A stretch of 64,000 nt of DNA, taken from contig NC_010408.1 of NCBI RefSeq assembly GCF_000069225.1, forward strand, positions 1 to 64,000, given 5' to 3'. Origin of the DNA: Clavibacter sepedonicus. Its GTDB lineage: Bacteria; Actinomycetota; Actinomycetes; Actinomycetales; Microbacteriaceae. The translations under genes and the position numbers were made by a program. The notes beneath the pieces were generated by a model. That model worked only from the letters and a program-made list of their open reading frames with translations, was not told the DNA's origin and did no database searches. Position 1 is the first letter of the stretch; every line of letters begins with the position of its first letter. Below, piece after piece: positions 26,390 to 34,700 of the stretch.

Positions 26390-26785
26390 AGATCGCCTAC
26401 AACACGCTCAGCAGCAGCGACCGCGCTCGAGTCCGAGCCCTCACCGACGAGCGCGACGAGTTCCAAGCGCTGCAGCTCAAGTCCCTAGGTGGCGTCCTGA
26501 TTGCCGCAGCCGTAGCGGGGGCGGGCTGGTGCTACTACAGCCTTCACCCCCTTCAGCCCCCCCGCCCCGCTGCTGGCCCTGGTCGTCCTGTTCGCGATGG
26601 GTGTCGGACCCGTCGCCTTCATCGGCACACTCGCCCCTTCGGTGGCGTTCGGGTACTTCGCGCACAAGGCCCAGAAGGAGATCCGGGCGATCGAGGACGG
26701 CAGCAGCCCCGTCGCTCCGCGCACCGGGACACCTCGCGAGCGTGCGGAAGGCCGTCGCCCGGAGGGTCAGGCGGCAGAGCGATGA
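26386..26785 (+). pseudogene. Small two-helix membrane protein gene with a one-base frameshift
   Basis: The N-terminal part starts at ATG 26386 (MKIAYNTLSSSDRARVRALT) with the helix LKSLGGVLIAAAVAGAGWCY. It continues in another frame as PLLALVVLFAMGVGPVAFIG and FGYFAHKAQKEIRAIEDG to a TGA at 26785. Removing one C from the 7-C run near 26556 joins both into a 132-residue protein whose stop overlaps the next ATG (26782) as ATGA. As sequenced, the N-terminal frame reads through into the next gene. Confidence 0.75.
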
Positions 26786-27258
26786 CCACCACCTCCCACA
26801 TCGAGGCAGTCACCCGCCTCGCTCAGGACATCGTCACCGCGTCCTGGCCCAGCGGAGACACCTTCGGGTTCCCCGACTCCGTCATCGCCGACAGGCTCGC
26901 GCGGCATCTCGTCGCCGCCGGGTACTCCAAGCCGATCTCACCCGAGCCCCTGGGCGGACCCACTGACCCGGTGGAGGAGAGCAGCGTGCCTCATCAGCGC
27001 GCCGCCCGTGCCGCCTTCGAGCGGCTGTTCGACCCGATGGCGTGGGGTCCCGGATCCGAGGAGTTCGACGACATCAGGACGGTCCTCGCCTACCTCTCCG
27101 CCCCCGCACCGCTCGCCGCCGAGACACCCACACGGCCTGCGCTGCCCACGATCAACCGCAGAGAGGCGCGCGCCATGCTCGCCCCGTCCCGCACGAACCT
27201 GCGAGCGCGCGCCTCTGGGGAGGCCAAGCTCCGCCTCATCGGTGGGGTGCAGTCGTGA
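26782..27258 (+). CDS. Unknown small protein
   Basis: A 158-residue protein from ATG 26782 (MTTTSHIEAVTRLAQDIVTA). It contains FPDSVIADRLARHLVAAGYSKP and a C-terminal basic segment (NRREARAMLAPSRTNLRARA). No domain recognised. The start is supported by overlap with the reconstructed upstream stop. It overlaps the following GTG start by 4 bp. Confidence 0.65.
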   Translation: MTTTSHIEAVTRLAQDIVTASWPSGDTFGFPDSVIADRLARHLVAAGYSKPISPEPLGGPTDPVEESSVPHQRAARAAFERLFDPMAWGPGSEEFDDIRTVLAYLSAPAPLAAETPTRPALPTINRREARAMLAPSRTNLRARASGEAKLRLIGGVQS

Positions 27259-27494
27259 GCCGCTCGGCCAACCACATGGGGCCCGCCCTTCGGGCGATCA
27301 TGGCCGACCACGATCGCGGCCCGCAGTACGCCCTCGTGGAGTGCATCGGAGACGACTTCACCTGCCCCGACAAGGAGCGGGTCGAGCAGAGCGCCACGAT
27401 GACCGACGAGCAGATCATCGCCGTGCTCAACGAGCGTGGCTGGTCCGTCGGCCCGACCCTCTGCCCGACCCACCGAGAGAAAGAGACCCGATGA
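27255..27494 (+). CDS. Small protein of unknown function
   Basis: A 79-residue protein with GTG start at 27255 overlapping the previous stop. Contains YALVECIGDDFTCPDKERV and TDEQIIAVLNERGWSVGPTL. Two cysteines near the middle and one at the end could bind metal. Typical of short cargo genes in this operon; role unknown. Confidence 0.6.
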   Translation: MSRSANHMGPALRAIMADHDRGPQYALVECIGDDFTCPDKERVEQSATMTDEQIIAVLNERGWSVGPTLCPTHREKETR

Positions 27495-27847
27495 ACGATC
27501 ACACGGAGCCGGTGCTCCCGATCAACCCGACCGACGACGACATCCGCGAATGGCTCATGGAACGAGCCGACAACCTCCACCGTTGGGACGTTGTCCGCGC
27601 CGCGCACCAGGCGGGCGTCACCGCGGAGCGCGCACGAGCCGCCGCCGAGATGACCGTGGAGTGGGGCGTGCAGTACGAGGGCGCGTATGGAGACGAGGCC
27701 GGGCGAATCATCGAGCGAATCATGGGCATGGGAGACGAGGGGAAGCGTCTCGCCGATCAGTGGTTGAAGCGAGGGGGCGTTGTCTCCGATCCCGGAGATC
27801 ACATCGTCCGCCGCGTCGCCGCTGGCCCGTGGGAGGCGCAGGGATGA
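27491..27847 (+). CDS. Small helical protein
   Basis: A 118-residue protein from ATG 27491, overlapping the previous stop by 4 bp. Sequence DDDIREWLMERADNLHRWDVV then AGVTAERARAAAEMTVEWGV is helical. No domain recognised. Overlaps the next start (ATGA) at 27844. Confidence 0.6.
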   Translation: MNDHTEPVLPINPTDDDIREWLMERADNLHRWDVVRAAHQAGVTAERARAAAEMTVEWGVQYEGAYGDEAGRIIERIMGMGDEGKRLADQWLKRGGVVSDPGDHIVRRVAAGPWEAQG

Positions 27848-28095
27848 CCCCCCAGCAGCGTCCGTCGAAGCTCTACATGGTGTCGTACCGCGAAGTCGTG
27901 GTGTGCACGGTGTTGGTCGATGCTTCCTCCAAGAAGGAGGCCATCGCTCTCGTCCGTGACGGCGAGGGCGACAAGGTCGGCTTCGACGTCGACGACACCG
28001 TGCAGCGCACCCGCTTCGAGGCGCGGCTCGACGCCACGGAGCAGTCGGAAGCCCTCGTGACGCTCCGCGATGTCAGAGAGGGGGCCGGCTCGTGA
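27844..28095 (+). CDS. Small alpha/beta protein
   Basis: An 83-residue protein: KLYMVSYREVVVCTVLVDAS followed by SKKEAIALVRDGEGDK. The pattern strand-strand-helix recalls small domains of phage accessory proteins. It overlaps neighbours at both ends by 4 bp. Function unknown. Confidence 0.6.
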   Translation: MTPQQRPSKLYMVSYREVVVCTVLVDASSKKEAIALVRDGEGDKVGFDVDDTVQRTRFEARLDATEQSEALVTLRDVREGAGS

Positions 28096-28556
28096 GCGGC
28101 TATGCCCGTCTCCTCGATCGCCTCGCGTACGCCCGGGGTGAGCTGGCTCTCGCCGAGCAGGATGTCGAGAGGGCGAACGGTGCGCGCGAGCGCGCCCGCA
28201 CCTACCGTGGCGGGCTGCTCAGCTACGGCGGCTCCGGTTCGCAAGCTGCGCATCGCCAAGTGCAGGGCGAGCTCGACAGGCTCCTCCGCGACGCCAAGGA
28301 GGCCCACGACCGCATGGAGCACTGGGGCTTCGAGGTGCGCCGGCTTGAGAACATGCTGGCCAAGCAGGAGCGCCCGCGCCTCACCCGCGACGACGTCCTC
28401 GGCGCCACCCACATCCGCACCCGCCTCGGCTGGCACGAAGTCGTGAGCGTGAACAGCACGACCGTCTCCGTCGCCACCGGCCACCCCTGGAACGACAGGT
28501 ACCCCTTCGAGAAGATCCTCCAGACCGCGAAGCTCGAACAGAGGACGACCACATGA
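28092..28556 (+). CDS. Coiled-coil protein of unknown function
   Basis: A 154-residue protein with GTG start at 28092. Residues 5-95 are a long, charged helix likely to form a coiled coil (LAYARGELALAEQDVERANG, then RQVQGELDRLLRDAKEAHDR). A compact C-terminal part (GATHIRTRLGWHEVVSVNST) looks like a small beta domain. Overlaps both neighbours by 4 bp. Confidence 0.6.
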   Translation: MSGYARLLDRLAYARGELALAEQDVERANGARERARTYRGGLLSYGGSGSQAAHRQVQGELDRLLRDAKEAHDRMEHWGFEVRRLENMLAKQERPRLTRDDVLGATHIRTRLGWHEVVSVNSTTVSVATGHPWNDRYPFEKILQTAKLEQRTTT

Positions 28557-29311
28557 GCACCCCGCCCATCGACCCCGATCTCATCACGCAGCTCCGCGGC
28601 CGCGGCGAACCCGCCATCGTCGGCGCCACCAACGCCGCGCTCATGCACCAGGCCGCCGACGCCCTCCAAGCCGTCCACGACGAACGCACCAGGCCCATCG
28701 CCGGGCACGCCGACGTCGAGGAGGCCCTCCAGCGGCTCACCAACGCCGCCCACCGGAACACCGGCTACTACGTCCTCGACGTCGTCGCCGACGCCAAGAC
28801 CATCCGACACGCCCTCACCTCGGCGCCCGCACCCGACGCCGACGTCGACGCGCTCGCAGCCATGCACGCCCGCGCCGACGCCGCCGACCAGGCACGAGCG
28901 GCGCACGACGCCGATCACACCGGAGCACTCGGGCCCTACCGCGCCCTCGTCGACGCGGTCGCCGCATCCCAGGACGACGTCCGGCCGCTCCTCGCCCTCG
29001 TCGACGCGCTCCGCGCTGACCTCGCCAATCTCCCCACACCGGCCGACGCCCGCGCCCTGAGCCAGGTGCTCCGGAGCTGGGCCGAAGACCACTACATCTC
29101 CCCCTGGGCGCACACCCGCCTGGCCGGACTCCTCACCGCCCTCGAACAGCAGAGCACCACCTCCACGGCAGCTCTCGTCGACGTCGCCGATGACGCGCAC
29201 GAGGACGGCGACGACGAAGACGGTGACGACGAGCGGTTCTGCGGCGTCTGCGCTGCCGGCACGACCAGCCCCGAACACCTCAACAGCCCCTGCGGAGCAG
29301 ACGACCGATGA
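28553..29311 (+). CDS. Unknown acidic helical protein with a terminal cysteine motif
   Basis: A 252-residue, Ala/Asp-rich helical protein that ends in a strongly acidic stretch (DDAHEDGDDEDGDDE) and FCGVCAAGTTSPEHLNSPCG, which may bind metal. It is the last gene in the coupled chain begun at 24413. No domain recognised. Confidence 0.6.
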   Translation: MSTPPIDPDLITQLRGRGEPAIVGATNAALMHQAADALQAVHDERTRPIAGHADVEEALQRLTNAAHRNTGYYVLDVVADAKTIRHALTSAPAPDADVDALAAMHARADAADQARAAHDADHTGALGPYRALVDAVAASQDDVRPLLALVDALRADLANLPTPADARALSQVLRSWAEDHYISPWAHTRLAGLLTALEQQSTTSTAALVDVADDAHEDGDDEDGDDERFCGVCAAGTTSPEHLNSPCGADDR

Positions 29312-29400
29312 GCACCCGCCCGGCACCCCCACGCCCACCGACCACCGCAGCGCCACCGCTGCCCGCTGGGCCCCAGGCCGCCACCGGCTAGCCTGGTTCA

Positions 29401-29456
29401 CGGCACCCGGCTCACTGGTGTAGATCTGACAGTTTCGCCTCCCGAGCCGGGTGCCG
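29401..29456. promoter_or_regulatory. Large hairpin with an operator half-site in the loop
   Basis: A perfect 13-bp stem (CGGCACCCGGCTC at 29401-29413 with GAGCCGGGTGCCG at 29444-29456) closes a 30-base loop that contains GTAGATCTGAC (29420-29430), one half of the shared operator with its spacer. It follows the 24-29 kb operon and precedes the 29497 gene, so it could terminate the first and control the second. Confidence 0.7.
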
Positions 29457-29496
29457 TCCTCGTCCCCCCGCCCCGCACCTTCACCATGAGGACCCC

Positions 29497-29925
29497 ATGA
29501 CCACCGACCGCCTCACCGAACTCCGCGACCTCATCACGGCCACCGCCGCCGACATCGACACCCGCCGCAGCCAGCAGCGAGATCTCCTCCCCGCACTCCG
29601 CGCCACCCCCACACCGGCCACGGCGCTCGCCGAGGCCCTTGGGATCTCGCGGGCGGCGTTCTACAAGAACGGCTACAACGCGATCCAGCCGCTGCCTGGC
29701 GTCGTCGGAGATGCAGGCCCGGAGGAGCTGCTCGAGCGCCTCCGCAAGCTCACCGCCGAGCGTGTGGAGCTCGAGGCCACGATGACCGCCCTCCTCACCG
29801 AACGCAACGCGCTCATCGAGGCTGCGCTGGCAGCCGAAGACGGCCCGACGTGGGCCGAGATCCGCGAGCGAGCAGGAATCAGCGAACCCCGAATCTCTCA
29901 CCTGAACCGGCGCACCTCCGCATAA
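29497..29925 (+). CDS. Helix-turn-helix protein with coiled coil
   Basis: A 142-residue protein. The N-terminal part has PATALAEALGISRAAFYKNG, a HTH-like element; the middle is a coiled coil (ELLERLRKLTAERVELEATM), and the C-terminus has a second HTH-like stretch (PTWAEIRERAGISEPRISHL). It may be the DNA-binding regulator of the GTAGAT operators, since it lies next to a half-site; this is inference only. A terminator follows directly. Confidence 0.6.
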   Translation: MTTDRLTELRDLITATAADIDTRRSQQRDLLPALRATPTPATALAEALGISRAAFYKNGYNAIQPLPGVVGDAGPEELLERLRKLTAERVELEATMTALLTERNALIEAALAAEDGPTWAEIRERAGISEPRISHLNRRTSA

Positions 29926-29965
29926 CGAGGATGACCCCAGCCTCTACAGGCTGGGGTCCTCGTCG
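29926..29965 (+). terminator. Intrinsic-type terminator
   Basis: ACCCCAGCCT (29934-29943), 4-base loop, AGGCTGGGGT (29948-29957), with outer GAGGA/TCCTC pairing. It lies between the converging ends of the 29497 gene and the minus-strand operon ending at 30000. Confidence 0.85.
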
Positions 29966-29999
29966 TTGACGTCTCGCCGGGCGGGTATGCCGCCCGAAA

Positions 30000-30179
30000 T
30001 CACTTCTCGGTCAGCTTCGCCGTGGTCGTGGGCTCACGTCGAGCGAACGTCACGGTGACGAACTTGCCGGACTTGGTGGCGCGGGCGGTCACTCCGCGCT
30101 TTTCGAGCCGCTTGGCCATCTTCGCCTGGACGGAACGTGCATGCTGCACGGCCTGATCGGTGTCCTTGTTCGTGCTCAT
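30000..30179 (-). CDS. Small basic protein
   Basis: A 59-residue, lysine/arginine-rich protein from ATG 30179 with AGGAAG upstream. Sequence MAKRLEKRGVTARATKSGKF then VTVTFARREP. Possibly nucleic-acid-binding because of its charge. It overlaps the stop-start junction of the upstream gene and is the last gene of the long minus-strand operon. Confidence 0.6.
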   Translation of the reverse strand: MSTNKDTDQAVQHARSVQAKMAKRLEKRGVTARATKSGKFVTVTFARREPTTTAKLTEK

Positions 30180-30547
30180 CGGTTCTTCCTTCCCCAACGG
30201 CCTTCGCGCTTCGGCGGCTCCGCGTCCTCGCGCGCGTTGCGAGCATCTACGGCCGCCGATAGGGCGAAGCCTATTCGCTCATCATCCTCCGAGAGCCAGG
30301 GCATGTCACTCAGAGCATCCATCATTGCCAGCCCGATCTCACGTTCGGCCGCGCTGTCGCTCACGGCCTTCTCGATTGCCCAGGACCAGCGGGTCCAGCT
30401 CTGCTCGCGAGCGGCGAAGGCGCGCGTCACGCCCCTGGTCGAGATCCCATCGGCGATCGTAACGATGACGGCCACCAGCCCCACCACGCCCGCGATGACA
30501 GCCGCCCAGAACGTGGCCACGGCGCCGGGGTCCCAGCCGTCCATCAT
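30176..30547 (-). CDS. Single-pass membrane protein
   Basis: A 123-residue protein. The N-terminal helix TFWAAVIAGVVGLVAVIVTI spans the membrane; the rest (RWSWAIEKAVSDSAAEREIG) is cytoplasmic and helical. Start at the ATG-ATG pair 30547/30544 is uncertain because the ribosome-binding site is weak. No family recognised. Confidence 0.6.
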   Translation of the reverse strand: MMDGWDPGAVATFWAAVIAGVVGLVAVIVTIADGISTRGVTRAFAAREQSWTRWSWAIEKAVSDSAAEREIGLAMMDALSDMPWLSEDDERIGFALSAAVDARNAREDAEPPKREGRWGRKNR

Positions 30548-30695
30548 CGTGGCACCCGGCCCGAGCGGCTCGGAGCACCTACGGTCGTTCGTCGTGCGCG
30601 ATCTCCGAAGCTGCGAATGGGTGCCATGGTCCCCATTCTGAGACCATCCGCAGACACCGCCCAACAAGTCAGCGCCTTGGCCAGCCGCCGCACCA

Positions 30696-32561
30696 TCAGG
30701 GCAGGAACAGCACGTCGCTGGCGACGATCTGACCCGGCTCGGGGTAGTCGATGAGCCCGAGCGTGCGGAGAGCGCCGAGGTTGTTCCCGTAGCCACTGCT
30801 CTTGGGGGACACCCCTGCTTCGGCCGCCAGCGCCTCGCGGGCGATGGGGTGGGGGTGCGCGGTGATCAGGGCCTCGAGGATCCGCCAGTGTGCGGGCTTG
30901 GTGAGCTTCTGGATCTGCTGCTGCAGGAACGGGGTCTGTTCGCGGAGGGTCGGTGCGGTGCGGAGGTCGTCGAGTGCGGTCGGTGAGGTGTGGGCGCGTC
31001 CTGTCTCGGTGAGAGCGACGTAGCCGCCGGCGGGGTAGGCGATGTGGCCGGCGGTGCGGAGGGCGCCGAGGTTGTTGCCGTAGCCGCTGGAGCGCGGCGA
31101 GACGCCGGCGAAGAAGGCGAGCTGTGCTCGGGGGACGTTGTGGAGCCCTACGGCCTCGAGGACCGCGAGCGCGTCGAGCAGCCTCCGGTGCGCCGGCGTC
31201 AGGCCCTTCTCGTCCCCGGAGGGCTCCGCCGGCGCGTGGTCAGGCTCTGGGGCCGGGCGAGGAGCTGGTGCGGGCGAGATGGCCGCGGAGGGGCTGTCCG
31301 GGCGCCCGAGGGCCCCCGGCCGCGGGCCGCTGACGTCCGCGAGCGCGCCGGCGACCTGCTCGGCGGCCGCCTCGACGTCGGTTCGGACGCGGGTGCCCTG
31401 TTCGAGGAGGTCAGTGATCGTCTGCTCGAGGTGGGTCTCGTGGGAGCGAAGCCGCGCGACCGCCTCCTCGAGGGCGGTGCGGGCCTCGTCGAGGCGCCCC
31501 TGGGCCAGCTCGTCAACGACAGCCGGCAGGGGCGCAGGCGCGGGCGCGGGCGCGTCGACGGTGGCCCGTCTGGCGGCGGCGAGCGCCTGCTCGAGGTCGC
31601 GGACCTGCTTGGTGAGCTCGCGGGGGTCGGTGGCCTTCGCGCGTTCAACGGTCGCCGCGATCCGGGTACTGATGGCGTCCAGGTCGACCGCGGCGAGGGT
31701 CGTGGGGACGCGCGAGGCTGCGCCGCGCGTGCGGGTGGGTGAGGAATCGAAGGTGCGGGTGCCGCGGACCTGCACCTGCTTGAGGATCTTCTTCTCCGGG
31801 ATCCACCACCAGCACTCGCCGTTCTCTAACGCGGGGAGGGAGGGGGCGATCTTCTCCCAGTCGTCGGCGGTTCCCTGCCCACGGACCCACTCGCGGATGG
31901 CGTCGCGGTCCTGTGGGGCGGTCACGCGCATGGCCACGAGCGCGTCGACTTGGGTGAGGACGTCCTTGTTGAGCGTCGCGGCGCGCTGGGACGCCATGGT
32001 GACTCCGATGCCCCGGTTCCGGCCGCGGCGGACGAGGTTCTCCATCGTCGCCAACAGGGGCGCGTCCTGGCCGCGGGGACGCTGCGGGGCGAAGAGGTCG
32101 GCCTCATCGATGATGACGTGCACGAGGGTGCGGTTACGGCGGTAGAGCCGGTCGAAGAACGCTGCGGCGAAGGCGCGCTCCTGCGTGCGGGAGTTGAACT
32201 CCGAGATGTCCAGGATCATCGATAGGCCGTCGTCGACGACGAGGTCCGCCATCAGCGCGCCCGCGGTGGATTCCAGAGGTGCATCGCCGTGCGCGCCGCC
32301 GAACACCGGGATCGGCAGCCCCTCTCGGTGCCCGTCGGCGCTCGAGCGCAGGCCCCAGAACACGCCCATCGGGTCCAGGATCACCGTCTGCACGTGCGCC
32401 TTGTGGAGCTCTTCGGCGAGGACCCGCGTTGCGTACGTCTTCCCGGCGCCACGCTTGCCGAGGAGCGCGATGCTCGCGCCGGCGACGTAGTCGGCGTCCA
32501 GGTGCAGGTCGTCGGCGAGGTGCAGGTCGTTCTTGGCCGCGGGGCGCGTCGGCGGGCTCAC
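30696..32561 (-). CDS. HerA/FtsK-like ATPase with two C-terminal winged-helix repeats
   Basis: A 621-residue protein. The AAA+ part has Walker A GKRGAGKT (35-42), Walker B VHVIIDEAD (148-156), MASQRAATLNKD (sensor region) and a WWWIPEKK C-domain, all typical of HerA/DUF87-type ATPases that move DNA. A coiled-coil region with a Pro/Ala linker follows (about 290-440). Two homologous winged-helix units then occur, each with the near-identical motif SP(R/K)SSGYGNNLGALRT. A role in DNA binding during transfer or in defence is likely; no NurA-type nuclease partner lies alongside. Confidence 0.75.
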   Translation of the reverse strand: MSPPTRPAAKNDLHLADDLHLDADYVAGASIALLGKRGAGKTYATRVLAEELHKAHVQTVILDPMGVFWGLRSSADGHREGLPIPVFGGAHGDAPLESTAGALMADLVVDDGLSMILDISEFNSRTQERAFAAAFFDRLYRRNRTLVHVIIDEADLFAPQRPRGQDAPLLATMENLVRRGRNRGIGVTMASQRAATLNKDVLTQVDALVAMRVTAPQDRDAIREWVRGQGTADDWEKIAPSLPALENGECWWWIPEKKILKQVQVRGTRTFDSSPTRTRGAASRVPTTLAAVDLDAISTRIAATVERAKATDPRELTKQVRDLEQALAAARRATVDAPAPAPAPLPAVVDELAQGRLDEARTALEEAVARLRSHETHLEQTITDLLEQGTRVRTDVEAAAEQVAGALADVSGPRPGALGRPDSPSAAISPAPAPRPAPEPDHAPAEPSGDEKGLTPAHRRLLDALAVLEAVGLHNVPRAQLAFFAGVSPRSSGYGNNLGALRTAGHIAYPAGGYVALTETGRAHTSPTALDDLRTAPTLREQTPFLQQQIQKLTKPAHWRILEALITAHPHPIAREALAAEAGVSPKSSGYGNNLGALRTLGLIDYPEPGQIVASDVLFLP

Positions 32562-32600
32562 GGGGTCTCCTTCGGTCGGCGCTCGCCGGGGCGGCGCTGG

Positions 32601-33266
32601 TTACAGGCTATGGACCGCGTCGCGGATGACGACGCGGGACCCGGGCTGGGCGCGGCGCATGCCGGCGGCGCAGTAGCGGTCGGCGAGGTCGTTGGTGACG
32701 GCCGTGGCGATCACCGTGCTGGACGTGAAGCGTGGGTCGCGGAGCATGGCGGCGAGGAGCTGGGTGCCCGTTCCAGGGGTGTCGTCGGGCGAGCGGACGA
32801 GGTCATGCAGGACGACGACGGGGCCGGCGGCCGACAGGTCGCGGAGGGCGGGCTTGTAGAGCGGGTCGGCGGCCAGGGGGAAGGCGCTGACGATCAAGGC
32901 CACGAGGAGCAGCAGGAGGACGCCGATCAGGCAGGAGAGAAAGACGGTGGTGATGAAGGGCGGCAGGATCAGCGCGGCCGCCAGGACGAGGACAGTGAAG
33001 AGGATCAGCGTGGTCACGGCCATGCCGAGGGCTCGGCCCCACCTCCGCGCTCGACGGCGGGTCATGACGACGCTGGATGCGCGGCCGGCGGTGTAGACGT
33101 CGCCGTCGGCGATCCAGATGGCGTAGGTCACCTGCGAGGTCAGCCAGTAGAGCGGCATGAGCCACCCCACGCGCGAGGACTTGCGCTGGAAGAGCGCGCG
33201 GGCGTGCGCCCACGCCAGCGGGTACGCGTCGGCGGGCCGAGCTTGCCGGTATGGGAGAGCAGTCAT
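32601..33266 (-). CDS. Membrane protein with a possible GNAT-like C-terminus
   Basis: A 221-residue protein, ATG 33266, overlapping the upstream stop. Two adjacent membrane helices (MAVTTLILFTVLVLAAALIL and FLSCLIGVLLLLLVALIV) lie in the middle. The C-terminal part (TPGTGTQLLAAMLRDPRFTS, then NDLADRYCAAGMRRAQPGSR) resembles the acetyl-CoA loop and end of GNAT acetyltransferases, but the match is weak. Function unknown. Confidence 0.55.
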   Translation of the reverse strand: MTALPYRQARPADAYPLAWAHARALFQRKSSRVGWLMPLYWLTSQVTYAIWIADGDVYTAGRASSVVMTRRRARRWGRALGMAVTTLILFTVLVLAAALILPPFITTVFLSCLIGVLLLLLVALIVSAFPLAADPLYKPALRDLSAAGPVVVLHDLVRSPDDTPGTGTQLLAAMLRDPRFTSSTVIATAVTNDLADRYCAAGMRRAQPGSRVVIRDAVHSL

Positions 33267-33883
33267 GCGATGAGCCTCCATGGAGTGATCGTCTTGATGG
33301 TGCGGCAGGGCCAGAGGGAATCCTGGTAGAGCTCCTGGCCGCGCCTCTCCAACGCGCCGCACTCGGCGCAGACCTCGAGGGTGTAGAGCTCGGGAAGGGG
33401 CACGCCTGCCGTCCAGTACGGGTCGGCCTCGAAGTACCGGTGAGCGTCGTCCTCGGTGGGATGACTGGTCTCGCCGTCGTCGTAGGAGTACCGAGTCTGG
33501 GGGTGATGCACGGCGAGGACCCCGGCGATGGCGTCCCGGGCGCCACGGGCGTAGAGCTCGCGGCGGGCCCCGGCCGCCTCCTCGGTGGGCCGAGCTGAGG
33601 CATCGGCGCCCCGCGCGATGGCGAGCAGCTCGTCATCGACGGGCGGGTCCGCCGCGAAGTCTGCGACGGCATTCGCGCGCTCGAGCGCGGCCTGCGCCTG
33701 CTGCAGGTTCGCCAGCAGCGCCGGCACCCGCTTCCCGAGCTGCTTCCACTGCTCCTCGGCCGCGATCCGCAGCGAGATGTCCAGCGGCTCCTCCTGAGCT
33801 CGGCTGGTGGCGCTGTGGACGTCGTCGAGCTGGGCGCGCACGGCGGCGAGGTCGATGGGGGATGTCGGGAAGTGCTTGGTCAT
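33263..33883 (-). CDS. Unknown protein, N-terminal coiled coil
   Basis: A 206-residue protein. Helical, heptad-like sequence at 10-90 (VPALLANLQQAQAALERANA), then a C-terminal part with a possible CxxC site (LEVCAECGALERRGQELYQD). It overlaps neighbours by 4 bp on both sides. No domain assigned. Confidence 0.6.
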   Translation of the reverse strand: MTKHFPTSPIDLAAVRAQLDDVHSATSRAQEEPLDISLRIAAEEQWKQLGKRVPALLANLQQAQAALERANAVADFAADPPVDDELLAIARGADASARPTEEAAGARRELYARGARDAIAGVLAVHHPQTRYSYDDGETSHPTEDDAHRYFEADPYWTAGVPLPELYTLEVCAECGALERRGQELYQDSLWPCRTIKTITPWRLIA

Positions 33884-34320
33884 GAGTCCACCGGGCCCCC
33901 GGGTGTCGGCTCGTCGGTGTCCGGCGAGTCCGCACGAGCCACCACGACCTCGTTCTCGGTGACCTGCATGACGGCGATGGCGGCAACCACACCCGTGATG
34001 CCCAGCGCGCAGGCGGCGACCTCCGGGTTTACGAACCCGAACGAGAAGCGCGCCATGTGGACAACCAGCGGGGCGAGGAGAGTGAATCCAAGGGCCACGA
34101 TAATCAGACGATTCAGCTGCCGCTTTCTCTTAGCCGACACTCCTTTCACCGGCTTCCAGACACGTCCGAGGCCGTCCTGCCTGGCAAAACGCGCCTGCCA
34201 GAGCTGGCCGTCTGCGGACTCGTAAATTGATTTCGGTAGGACCAGGTCGGCGCCCGGCAGGTCCAGATCGGGGCGCAGGCCACCGTAGACGAAACGCCCT
34301 TCGGGAGTATGCGTGGACAT
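33880..34320 (-). CDS. Small membrane protein
   Basis: A 146-residue protein from ATG 34320. Two hydrophobic segments (RLIIVALGFTLLAPLVVHMA and AACALGITGVVAAIAVMQV) separate a soluble N-terminus (GRFVYGGLRPDLDLPGADLV) from a short acidic tail. No family recognised. Confidence 0.65.
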   Translation of the reverse strand: MSTHTPEGRFVYGGLRPDLDLPGADLVLPKSIYESADGQLWQARFARQDGLGRVWKPVKGVSAKRKRQLNRLIIVALGFTLLAPLVVHMARFSFGFVNPEVAACALGITGVVAAIAVMQVTENEVVVARADSPDTDEPTPGGPVDS

Positions 34321-34343
34321 ATTTTCACCTTTCTGAGAGTGAT

Positions 34344-34700
34344 TTACGATGACGATTCGCGAGCTTCGAGGATGTTGGGGAATTGGGAGAGGGGCCATCC
34401 GATGCGGACGCCTTCGGTGTCGAAGTCGTAGGTCTTGCCGATCTCGATGGCGGCGTAGGTGTCTGCTGAGCGCAGGTGCCCGGTGACGATGGAGTCGCTG
34501 ACGCGGAGGACGCCGCACGACGTGTAGACCCGTGAGTCTGTGGCTCCCCGGTACCCGGAGACGCGGTCTTTCCCCGTGACGGTGCAGTGCGTCTGGCTCT
34601 GCGTGTCCAGGTGGGGGCCGAAAAGCACGGCCCCGAGAACGATGAGCCCCAGGAGCCCCATCACGCTGATGCCACCCTGCCGTGCGGTACTTCGGCCCAT
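34344..34700 (-). CDS. Membrane-anchored or secreted small protein
   Basis: A 118-residue protein with an N-terminal hydrophobic anchor (GISVMGLLGLIVLGAVLFG), then an extracellular beta-rich part with two cysteines (THCTVTGKDRVSGYRG, VYTSCGVLRVSDSIVTG). Similar small membrane proteins occur on actinobacterial mobile elements as phage-type accessory products. It begins at the last base of the methyltransferase stop. Confidence 0.65.
   Translation of the reverse strand: MGRSTARQGGISVMGLLGLIVLGAVLFGPHLDTQSQTHCTVTGKDRVSGYRGATDSRVYTSCGVLRVSDSIVTGHLRSADTYAAIEIGKTYDFDTEGVRIGWPLSQFPNILEARESSS

Noticed and set aside
26386..27258. Single 290-residue protein
   Set aside because: It is a read-through of two genes caused by the C-run frameshift; the second gene has its own start at 26782.
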